From Methylotenera_A sp036676175 (lineage in GTDB: Bacteria; Pseudomonadota; Gammaproteobacteria; Burkholderiales; Methylophilaceae), in contig JAKFDL010000104.1 in assembly GCA_036676175.1 (NCBI GenBank), positions 22,645-86,644 of the forward strand: a stretch of 64,000 bases of DNA, in the 5' to 3' direction. The position numbers were made by a program, and so were the translations under genes. This document shows positions 50,633 through 58,011 of the stretch, one piece after another (position 1 is the first letter of the stretch; every line of letters starts with the position of its first letter). The notes under the pieces are model-generated. The model did not search any database. It saw only the letters and a program-made list of their open reading frames with translations, and was not told the DNA's origin.

Positions 50633-51361
50633 ATGATTAAATTAGGTGTCAATATCGACCACGTCGCTACCATCAGGCAAGCACGCGGCACTAAATATCC
50701 CAGCGTAGTGCAGGCTGCGCTGCGTGCTGAACAATCGGGTGCAGATAGCATCACCTTGCATCTGCGTGAAGATCGCCGCCATATGCAAGATGCGGATATT
50801 TTTGCGCTACGCCCGCTACTGCAAACCAAGATGAATCTGGAATGCGCAGTCACCGATGAAATGATTGGCATTGCCTGTCAGGTAAGGCCGCAGGATGTGT
50901 GCCTGGTGCCAGAGCGGCGCGAAGAGCGTACCACAGAGGGCGGCTTGGATGTGATTACCCATTTTGACAAAGTCAAAGCAGCATGTGAAAAATTAACCAG
51001 CCACGATATTCGCGTATCTCTATTTATTGGCCCTGATATTGCACAAATTGACGCTTCAAAAAAAACTGGCGCGCCTGTAGTAGAGATTCATACAGGCGCT
51101 TTTGCCGATGCCGAAACTGAGCATGACAAAGCGGCAGAACTTATGCGCGTTAAATTGGCCATTGCACATGCAGTTAAACTAGGGCTGGTTGTGAATGCAG
51201 GCCACGGCTTGCATTATCACAATGTGCATCAAATTGCCGAGATTGCAGGTCTTGAAGAGTTGAATATTGGCCATGCTATTGTGGCGCATGCGCTGTTTGT
51301 GGGTTGGGATAATGCAGTGGCTGAGATGAAGCTATTGATGAAAGAAGCTGCCTCGCAATAG
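50633..51361 (+). CDS. pdxJ: Pyridoxine 5'-phosphate synthase
   Basis: 242 aa TIM barrel. The start is GVNIDHVATIRQARG; the catalytic Glu and His are in EIHTGAFAD and GLVVNAGHGLHYHNV. It makes pyridoxine 5'-phosphate from deoxyxylulose 5-phosphate and 3-amino-2-oxopropyl phosphate. Its ribosome site is weak, and acpS begins 2 bases after its stop. Confidence 0.96.
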   Translation: MIKLGVNIDHVATIRQARGTKYPSVVQAALRAEQSGADSITLHLREDRRHMQDADIFALRPLLQTKMNLECAVTDEMIGIACQVRPQDVCLVPERREERTTEGGLDVITHFDKVKAACEKLTSHDIRVSLFIGPDIAQIDASKKTGAPVVEIHTGAFADAETEHDKAAELMRVKLAIAHAVKLGLVVNAGHGLHYHNVHQIAEIAGLEELNIGHAIVAHALFVGWDNAVAEMKLLMKEAASQ

Positions 51362-51362
51362 T

Positions 51363-51755
51363 ATGGTTTTTGGCATCGGTACCGACATTGTCGAAGTCGC
51401 GCGGATTGAGGCTTCTATCAGCCAATTTGGCGATGAGTTTGCCAAACGTATTTTGGCCGAATCTGAGCTGGAAAGTTATTATAAAAGCCAAATAAAGCCA
51501 CGCTTTTTAGCCAAGCGTTTTGCCGCCAAAGAGGCGTTTAGTAAAGCGCTCGGTACGGGTTTGCGTGCGCCGTGCACCTTCCAGAATATCGCGGTTTCAC
51601 ATGATGATTTAGGTAAGCCTAACTTGCTATTGGCTGATGAGTTGCAGGCTTTTTTGAAGACAAAAAATATCACGCAAACTCACATCAGTGTTAGCGATGA
51701 GAAGAATTTAGCGGCGGCGTTTGTTGTATTAGAAACAGCCGTGTTGGAAGTATGA
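51363..51755 (+). CDS. acpS: Holo-[acyl-carrier-protein] synthase
   Basis: 130 aa. The catalytic motif GIGTDIVEVARIE and the FLAKRFAAKEAFSKALGTG helix mark AcpS, which attaches 4'-phosphopantetheine to acyl carrier protein. Its stop overlaps tcdA (ATGA). Confidence 0.95.
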   Translation: MVFGIGTDIVEVARIEASISQFGDEFAKRILAESELESYYKSQIKPRFLAKRFAAKEAFSKALGTGLRAPCTFQNIAVSHDDLGKPNLLLADELQAFLKTKNITQTHISVSDEKNLAAAFVVLETAVLEV

Positions 51756-52603
51756 GTGAAATAGATATTGCGCGACGCTTTGGAGGTGTCAGCCGATTAT
51801 ACGGCGATACGGGGTTAGCCAAGCTGCAATGTGCACATATCGTGGTTATCGGCATTGGCGGCGTTGGCAGTTGGGCGGCAGAGGCTTTAGCACGCAATGC
51901 AGTGGGGACACTTACCCTAATCGATCTGGACAATATTGCCGAAAGCAACGTGAATCGTCAGATTCACGCGTTGGAAGGTGAATTTGGCAAAGCCAAAATC
52001 ACCGCTATGGCGCAGCGTATTCGTGCTATTAACCCAGTTTGCCAAGTGCGCGAAATTGAAGATTTCATTACGTCAGAAAACGTGGCTAAACTGTTGAGAT
52101 TTGAGTGCGATATTATCCTTGATTGCATCGATGATGCCAAAGCCAAAATTGCGTTAGCAGATCATTGTAAATCTACAAAGACGCCACTTATTATGGCAGG
52201 TGCAGCAGGTGGGAGGCTAGATCCCACACGTATCAAAAGTGCCGATTTAAGTATAGTGACAGGGGATAAATTACTCGCCAAAGTACGCAATCAATTGCGC
52301 CGTGATTACAATTTCCCTAAAGCGTCAAACACAAAAAAATCAACTAAATTTGGTATCACCTGCGTTTATTCTGATGAGCTGGTTTTACAGCCAAATGAGG
52401 TTTGCGCGTTAGAAAAAAACACTGACTTCGTTAGTGATGCCTTGGAAGTCAATGCTCAAGAGGCTTCTGGTGATATAGAAAATGTTCGTGCCATAACGGG
52501 CCTGAATTGTGCCGGTTATGGGTCCAGTGTAAATGTCACCGCAACTTTTGGTTTTGTGGCTGCGCAGCTAGCATTGAACCAAGTAATGCAAAAAAGCCAC
52601 TAA
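51752..52603 (+). CDS. tcdA: tRNA threonylcarbamoyladenosine dehydratase
   Basis: 283 aa of the ThiF/E1 superfamily. The ATP-binding site GIGGVGSWAAEALARNAV is near residue 32, followed by NRQIHALEGEFGKAK. It cyclises t6A37 of tRNA to ct6A. It overlaps acpS by 4 bases and ends the operon. Confidence 0.92.
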   Translation: MSEIDIARRFGGVSRLYGDTGLAKLQCAHIVVIGIGGVGSWAAEALARNAVGTLTLIDLDNIAESNVNRQIHALEGEFGKAKITAMAQRIRAINPVCQVREIEDFITSENVAKLLRFECDIILDCIDDAKAKIALADHCKSTKTPLIMAGAAGGRLDPTRIKSADLSIVTGDKLLAKVRNQLRRDYNFPKASNTKKSTKFGITCVYSDELVLQPNEVCALEKNTDFVSDALEVNAQEASGDIENVRAITGLNCAGYGSSVNVTATFGFVAAQLALNQVMQKSH

Positions 52604-52734
52604 CTGCTGCATGGTGGTATAGGCTAGCTTAGAAGTCTAGCCACTCATGCGTACTCAATGACATGCTACACTTAATCGATGGCACGATAAGGCTCATATC
52701 AAATCATGCATACCGTTTGTACATTACGCTGATA

Positions 52735-52752
52735 ATTTCACAAAACTGTCAT
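52735..52752 (+). promoter_or_regulatory. Pho box of ppk
   Basis: ATTTCAC-AAAA-CTGTCAT, 11-bp-spaced heptamers, second perfect. A third ATGTCAT lies 22 bp further (52768-52774), in phase. ppk starts at 52788. Confidence 0.75.
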
Positions 52753-52787
52753 AATTCGGCCTAAAAAATGTCATAACATATCGCACT

Positions 52788-54821
52788 ATGTCACCAGCCA
52801 ATTACCAACTCCTAGACCGCGATTCAAGTATTCTCAGTTTTAACGAGCGTGTGCTCTCATTGGCACAGCGCCAAGATTACCCGTTGCTAGAACGGTTAAA
52901 GTATTTATGTATCGTGGCTTCTAATCTAGATGAATTTTTTGAAGTTCGGATGGATGCACAACTTGACGCCATGCGGGAAGGTGCAAAAAAAGGCGCAGTC
53001 ACCGAGAAGACGTGCCGAGAGGTTTCTAGCCAAGCACATGCTTTGGTAAACCGTCAGTATACTATTTTTAACCAGGAGTTAATGCCTGCTTTAAAAACGG
53101 CTGGCATTGATATCGTTTCCGGTGACCAGCGAAGCCAGGCTCAGAAAAAATGGGTGGCATATTATTTTCGTACCAATGTAAAACCTTTGTTACTGCCCAT
53201 TGCGCTGGACTTGACGCACCCGTTTCCATTGGTTGCTAGCAAGGCGCTGCATTTTATTGTGGAGCTCGCGCCAGATAAATCGGGCTCGCCAACAGTGAGT
53301 ATTGTGCGGGTGCCGCGTTCTTTGCCAAGGGTGATCGCCTTGCCAAATGGCCATACACAGAATTTTGTTACGCTCACCAGCATTATTGGTGCACATTTGG
53401 CTAGTTTTTTCTCTGGCAGGAAAATTCTAAGCTTTTCACAGTTCAGGGTTACACGTCATTCAGATCTGGCTTTAGATGAAGATGATATGAGCGACCTGCC
53501 CAGTGCTTTACGCTACGAATTGGCTCAACGTCCTTACAGTGAAGCGGTACGCTTGGAAGTTTCAAAATCCTGTTCTGAACCTCTATCTGAATTTTTATTG
53601 AAGCAATTTGGCTTGCCGGCAGAGTCACTGTACCGTGTTTCGGGGCCGGTCAATTTAAGCCGGCTTATTCAGTTAATCAGCTTGGCTAAAGGTGCTGAGT
53701 TTATGTTCAATCCATATCAGCCACGCTGGCCACAGCAGCTGGTTGCGAAGGAATCCTTCTTTCAGCGGCTTAAACAAGGCGATGTATTGATTCATCGGCC
53801 TTATGAAAACTTTGATGCAGTTATTCAATTTTTAGAAGAGGCGGTAAACGACCCCAACGTGCTCGCAATTCACCAGACCATTTATCGTACGGGTAGGGAT
53901 ACGCGCATGCTGAAGCTGCTGCAAGAAGCAGTACGTCGTGGTAAAGAGGTGCTAGTGGTCGTGGAGATTAAAGCCAGGTTTGATGAAGAAACCAATATCA
54001 ACTGGGCAGAATCGCTAGAAGCCATTGGCGCGCAAATTGTGTATGGCATGCTAGGCTTGAAAACGCATGCCAAAATGTTGTTAGTGATGCGTAAAGAAGG
54101 CAGCCAAATTAAGCGTTACGCACATTTATCTACTGGCAATTACAATGCTAACACTGCCAAGCTTTACACGGATATCTGCATGCTCACCAGCGATACCGTA
54201 TTGACGAGAGAAGTCGAATATATTTTCAGGCACTTGACGAGCCAGACAGCAATGCCACGCATGCATAAACTATTGGTAGCACCATTCACGTTACAGCGCG
54301 CTATGCTGCGCCAAATTGTGGCTGCCAAACGCGCTTGCGAACAAGGCGGTCACGCAAAAATCATCGCTAAAATGAATTCATTGACAGATGAAGTGTTAGT
54401 CAACACCCTCATTGAAGCGGCTCGTAAAGGAGTGGTAGTAGACTTAATTGTGCGGGGCGCTTGTATATTGCCGTTAAATGCCTCTGGTATAGAAGGCCGT
54501 ATACGCATACGTTCCATCATCGGGCGCTTTCTAGAGCATTCACGCGTTTTCTATTTTGAAATTAATACTGAACGTCATATGTGGCTTTCTAGTGCAGATT
54601 GGATGAGTCGCAATATGCTGCGTCGTATTGAAATCGCATGGCCAATCACAAGTTCGGATATGCAGGCACGTATTATGCAAGAGTGTGTAGTACCATATTT
54701 AAATGACACTGAAGATGCTTGGCTACTAACGCAAGAAGGTGAGTATAGCGCTGCACAAGATTTGAATAAAGTAAAAGTCAGTGCGCAAAAAATGCTCATA
54801 GAACAATATGAAGCTAAATGA
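52788..54821 (+). CDS. ppk: Polyphosphate kinase 1
   Basis: 677 aa, full length. The N-terminal domain starts LLDRDSSILSFNERVL; the two catalytic histidines are His427 in KTHAK (the phosphorylated one) and His446 in YAHLSTGN. It builds polyphosphate reversibly from ATP, with the granule at the inner membrane or nucleoid. A Pho box lies upstream, so phosphate starvation should raise it. sixA overlaps its end by 4 bases. Confidence 0.96.
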   Translation: MSPANYQLLDRDSSILSFNERVLSLAQRQDYPLLERLKYLCIVASNLDEFFEVRMDAQLDAMREGAKKGAVTEKTCREVSSQAHALVNRQYTIFNQELMPALKTAGIDIVSGDQRSQAQKKWVAYYFRTNVKPLLLPIALDLTHPFPLVASKALHFIVELAPDKSGSPTVSIVRVPRSLPRVIALPNGHTQNFVTLTSIIGAHLASFFSGRKILSFSQFRVTRHSDLALDEDDMSDLPSALRYELAQRPYSEAVRLEVSKSCSEPLSEFLLKQFGLPAESLYRVSGPVNLSRLIQLISLAKGAEFMFNPYQPRWPQQLVAKESFFQRLKQGDVLIHRPYENFDAVIQFLEEAVNDPNVLAIHQTIYRTGRDTRMLKLLQEAVRRGKEVLVVVEIKARFDEETNINWAESLEAIGAQIVYGMLGLKTHAKMLLVMRKEGSQIKRYAHLSTGNYNANTAKLYTDICMLTSDTVLTREVEYIFRHLTSQTAMPRMHKLLVAPFTLQRAMLRQIVAAKRACEQGGHAKIIAKMNSLTDEVLVNTLIEAARKGVVVDLIVRGACILPLNASGIEGRIRIRSIIGRFLEHSRVFYFEINTERHMWLSSADWMSRNMLRRIEIAWPITSSDMQARIMQECVVPYLNDTEDAWLLTQEGEYSAAQDLNKVKVSAQKMLIEQYEAK

Positions 54822-55339
54822 ATAGTATGAAGACAGATAAAGCAGTCCCGACATTCAAGAATTTGATTATTTGGCGGCATGCTGAAGCCTACCCGGCCCT
54901 AGCGCAAGGTGAAGACCAAGATCTAGCACGCAAGCTCACACCTAAAGGTAAACAGCAAGCCAAACGCATGGCTCGTTGGTTGAGTGAACGCTTGCCCAAC
55001 GATGTGGTGTTACTAAGCAGCCCAGCCATGCGTGCTTTTCAAACAGCTCAAGCCCTAAAAGGTGAAGTTGAAGTGCTTGAATCCTTAAAACCTAGTACAA
55101 ATCTACAAGAAGTGCTGGCGGCTTTGAATATCTTGAGTGCGAGTGCATCAAATCTCTTGCTGGTTGGTCACCAGCCCTGGTTATGGCAGCTGGTTGCGCA
55201 TTTAACAAACTTTACTGCGCAAGAAATCAGCATCAAAAAAGGCGCAGTGTGGTGGTTGCGCCTTTCTGATGACGATATGGATGCCAGTGCGGCACGTTAC
55301 ACTGTCGCTGCAGTGCAATCGCCCGGTTTACTGGATTAA
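54818..55339 (+). CDS. sixA: SixA-type phosphohistidine phosphatase
   Basis: 173 aa histidine phosphatase. The RHG-type motif is RHAEA near residue 20, with the second His in LLVGHQPWLWQL. E. coli SixA acts on phosphohistidine (ArcB and PTS-Ntr). The 4-base overlap with ppk, whose enzyme works through phosphohistidine, makes co-expression certain and a functional link worth testing. ATG 54818 or the next ATG at 54827 could be the start. Confidence 0.85.
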   Translation: MNSMKTDKAVPTFKNLIIWRHAEAYPALAQGEDQDLARKLTPKGKQQAKRMARWLSERLPNDVVLLSSPAMRAFQTAQALKGEVEVLESLKPSTNLQEVLAALNILSASASNLLLVGHQPWLWQLVAHLTNFTAQEISIKKGAVWWLRLSDDDMDASAARYTVAAVQSPGLLD

Positions 55340-55370
55340 TCGTTTACTTGGTGAATACTCTAGTTTTTCC

Positions 55371-55862
55371 CTAACTTTTTTTCTTAGGGCGGCCAGTCTT
55401 AATTACAGGTATTTTCGCCAACGTGGTTTTTAAAGTGTTGTCTGACATGGCCGCCAGTAGCTTAATCCCTGCACGCAATAACTCACTTTTCTTAGCAGGT
55501 TGTCCCATTGAGCTTAAACGTGCTTTTAACATTGTAAGCTGTATATATTCATCTTTTGGCATAGTGAAACTATCACGTTCCATTTTGATTTTTTCTGGCT
55601 TATCTTTCTTGGGTGATTTTTTAGCTGATTTTTTATCAAGGGCTGCAATTGGTTTTGTTGTAGCAGGTTTTACAGGCGTGATTAGCTTGGCAACAACTTT
55701 ATTTGCTGCAGCTGTCGTCACTGGTTTTTTTGCAGCCGGTTTAGTACTGGATATAGACGGCTTGGGTTTTGCAACAGCTTTCAGTGCAGTTGGCTTCACT
55801 GCAGCTGATTTAACTTTAGCTGGCGCTACATTTGCTGTTTTGGGGGTAATGGTTTGAGACAT
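55371..55862 (-). CDS. Histone H1-like protein with a ribbon-helix-helix-like C-terminus
   Basis: 163 aa, very basic. Residues 1-90 are a Lys/Ala/Pro repeat tail (TKPAAKKPVTTAAANK) like eukaryotic histone H1 or AlgP/PhaF tails. From about residue 95 a compact domain DSFTMPKDEYIQLTMLKARL, then PAKKSELLRAGIKLLAAM looks like an RHH DNA-binding unit. The C-terminus closes with GRPKKK, an AT-hook-like motif. It probably binds DNA in the nucleoid; a link to polyphosphate is suggested by location between sixA and ppx. The promoter region is unusual (palindrome and reversed Pho box). Confidence 0.7.
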   Translation of the reverse strand: MSQTITPKTANVAPAKVKSAAVKPTALKAVAKPKPSISSTKPAAKKPVTTAAANKVVAKLITPVKPATTKPIAALDKKSAKKSPKKDKPEKIKMERDSFTMPKDEYIQLTMLKARLSSMGQPAKKSELLRAGIKLLAAMSDNTLKTTLAKIPVIKTGRPKKKS

Positions 55863-55870
55863 GGAACTCT

Positions 55871-55909
55871 CCTAATAAACGGTATAAACAGTTTATACCG
55901 TTTATTAGG
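55871..55909. repeat. 39-bp perfect palindrome at the histone-like gene promoter
   Basis: Two 19-base arms (CCTAATAAACGGTATAAAC and its complement) around one central A at 55890. On the minus strand it covers the -10 region (TAAACT or TATAAA) and the first bases of the AGGAG ribosome site (55869-55873). An operator is the simplest reading. Confidence 0.75.
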
Positions 55910-55917
55910 CATGTCAA
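55890..55917 (-). promoter_or_regulatory. Sigma-70 promoter of the histone-like gene
   Basis: The minus strand has TTGACA (55912-55917) as a perfect -35, with TAAACT (55890-55895) 16 bases downstream as -10, inside the palindrome. Confidence 0.55.
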
Positions 55918-55935
55918 CTGTCATAAAATTGTCAT
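55918..55935 (+). promoter_or_regulatory. Pho box between ppx and the histone-like gene
   Basis: CTGTCAT-AAAA-TTGTCAT on the plus strand, 7/7 and 6/7. Read on the minus strand it sits directly against the -35 TTGACA in reversed orientation. Forward it points at the 3' end of ppx; the -10 at ten bases is poor (TGAATC), although TATAGT occurs at 55940. Confidence 0.65.
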
Positions 55936-55946
55936 AATTTATAGTT

Positions 55947-55979
55947 GAATCAATGAGATAAAGTTTATCTTATTGATTC
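55947..55979. repeat. Inverted repeat over the ppx stop codon
   Basis: Two 16-base arms (55947-55962 and 55964-55979) with one mismatch. No T run follows on either strand. It may act as a bidirectional or Rho-type RNA end, or be an operator. Confidence 0.4.
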
Positions 55980-57511
55980 TTAGTAGACACAATGAGGCTC
56001 CAATTGGTTTTATCCCAAGCCAATACTTCTTCCTCTAACAAATAAGAAGTTTGTGGATAAGCTTGCTGCCAAGCGCTTGGCAGGCTGAGTAGGAACGTAT
56101 TTTCTGCACGTTCAAATGTAATGTTTTTTAACACAGGCATGCTACGAGAATGACAGAAAATTACTGCTAACCTTAACGAAATCAACTGGTAAATAAAGTC
56201 CTCATCGCTAAAATCAGCATCAAGTTTTTTTAGCTTGCCACTATGCCCCAGCACTAGCAAGCTCAAGCGATGTAATTCACTTTGCGAAAAGCCCATCAAC
56301 TCTGTGTTATCGACAATATAAGCGCCATGCTTTTGTGATTCGGTGTGCGAGATGGCACTGCCTACCTCATGGCAAAAGGCCGCCCAGCCCAGCTGTTGTT
56401 TTAACTTGCGTAAATCCTCATCGCTTTTATCAACTTCATAAATGTTTGCAGTAAGTAAGTTAATAAAACTCAGTGCAACCTTGGCTACATTAGAGGCATG
56501 TTTTTTGTTGACGCCAAAGCGCGTAATGAGGTGGTTAATTGAGGCATTGCGCAAATCTTTACTAACGGCGTCATCTTGCCTCATGTCATACAATAATCCG
56601 TGGCGCAGTGCTCCTTTAGCCACCACCATGGTGTCAAGCTTTAGCAAATCAAATATGCCAATTAACACGCTTAAGCCGCCGGCCATCACTGCTTTACGAT
56701 CTTCCTTTAAGCCAGGTAGCTCAACTTTATCAAAAGTTTTGGCTCTAATTAATTGTGCACGCAACCACGCCAAGCCTTCGCGGGTCACTTTATCTTCGGC
56801 AAAGCCAGCTGCTGCAAGTACATCGGCGATTGCCCCAACAGTGCCCGATGCGCCGTAAGCTACATCCCAATAAGCAGGTTGATAATTATCAGCAACCGCA
56901 TCTAGAAATGATTCTGCGGCAATTTCTGCACGCTCAAAGTTTTTCTCATTCAGCTGGCCATCGGCAAAATACTTGAGTGACCAGGTGACTGAGCCTACCC
57001 GTAACGAGTCTGTCGTTTGTGCTTCTAAGTGTTTCCCAAGAATGAATTCAGTAGAGCGGCCACCAATGTCAATCACCAGACGCCGCTCATCAGATTGTGG
57101 TAGGAGGCGGCTAACCCCTTGATAAATCAAGCGAGCTTCTTCTACCCCGGAAATTACTTCGACATCATAGCCAAGTGTCTTCTTAGCTAACTTTAAAAAT
57201 ACATCGCGGTTTTTGGCTTCGCGCAGCGTTTGTGTGGCCACTGCGCGCACATTCTCTTTAGGAAAATTCTTTATCGCCTCACCAAAGCGCGCTAAACATT
57301 TGAGTCCGCGCTCAATGGCTTCTGGGGTTAAATTGCGATCTGCGTCCAGCTCACCACCTTGACGCACAGGTTCTTTTAAATAATCTACGCGGTAAATTTG
57401 GCCGTTATCGTAGCGGACAATCTCTAATCTAAAACTATTAGAACCTAAATCTACAGCTGCCAGTAATGTTTCTAAAGGTTGATTGGTTGAAACAGTAATA
57501 TCGTTTTTCAT
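55970..57511 (-). CDS. ppx: Exopolyphosphatase (Ppx/GppA family)
   Basis: 513 aa. The N-terminal ASKHA phosphatase domain has AAVDLGSNSFRLEIVRYDNG, VIDIGGRSTEFILG and the C-terminal HD-type domain includes AAFCHEVGSAISHTESQKHG. It removes phosphate from the ends of polyphosphate (and perhaps pppGpp). It is not in the ppk operon but is encoded on the opposite strand. Upstream there is only a half Pho site (TTGTCAC on the minus strand near 57550). Confidence 0.93.
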   Translation of the reverse strand: MKNDITVSTNQPLETLLAAVDLGSNSFRLEIVRYDNGQIYRVDYLKEPVRQGGELDADRNLTPEAIERGLKCLARFGEAIKNFPKENVRAVATQTLREAKNRDVFLKLAKKTLGYDVEVISGVEEARLIYQGVSRLLPQSDERRLVIDIGGRSTEFILGKHLEAQTTDSLRVGSVTWSLKYFADGQLNEKNFERAEIAAESFLDAVADNYQPAYWDVAYGASGTVGAIADVLAAAGFAEDKVTREGLAWLRAQLIRAKTFDKVELPGLKEDRKAVMAGGLSVLIGIFDLLKLDTMVVAKGALRHGLLYDMRQDDAVSKDLRNASINHLITRFGVNKKHASNVAKVALSFINLLTANIYEVDKSDEDLRKLKQQLGWAAFCHEVGSAISHTESQKHGAYIVDNTELMGFSQSELHRLSLLVLGHSGKLKKLDADFSDEDFIYQLISLRLAVIFCHSRSMPVLKNITFERAENTFLLSLPSAWQQAYPQTSYLLEEEVLAWDKTNWSLIVSTKNQ

Positions 57512-57571
57512 ACGCTTTTATAGCATAATTACTGTGAGCTTTTGTGACAATTAAGATAATTTTTGTAAATT

Positions 57572-57835
57572 TTATGCCTTAATTTCGCGTTCAAATTCAG
57601 GAAAATAGTGGCTAATAACGTTAAGATCGAAACTTCGCAGAATGCTGGTATTAGGCTCGCGTTGTAATAGAAATTCAAACGATCTTTTGAGCAGTTCCGT
57701 ATTACTGATGTGCCCGGCAGTCAACTTTTGTGCATAATCAGCTTGCACGGTGACCATGTGCATCGTTGTCGTTTGTGCTGATACCGTGACTTGGTAAGTG
57801 TTTGAATCAATTTCTAAAACGCCGATGTCTGCCAT
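57572..57835 (-). CDS. Small conserved-type hypothetical protein upstream of ppx
   Basis: 87 aa. MADIGVLEIDSNTYQVTVSAQ then a helical part ISNTELLKRSFEFLLQREPN. Not recognised. A ribosome site (AGGTGG) is upstream of ATG. It lies 60 bases upstream of ppx on the same strand, and may be co-transcribed. Confidence 0.7.
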   Translation of the reverse strand: MADIGVLEIDSNTYQVTVSAQTTTMHMVTVQADYAQKLTAGHISNTELLKRSFEFLLQREPNTSILRSFDLNVISHYFPEFEREIKA

Positions 57836-58011
57836 ATTCCACCTTTAATTTAAGCCATCAATTTAAACTGTAAATTTAACTGATGAACGCTTGAAAATAC
57901 TCACTTTACCCCAATTTACTAGTTACTCTAGTTGGCTGTCTATACTAATAGACTAGCCAACAATTTTACTTATATTTTTATTATCAAGTTTAACGCAAAA
58001 AGGGATAAAAA

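Noticed and set aside
57536..57560. Pho box upstream of ppx
   Set aside because: Only one TTGTCAC half-site on the minus strand; the second heptamer position does not match.
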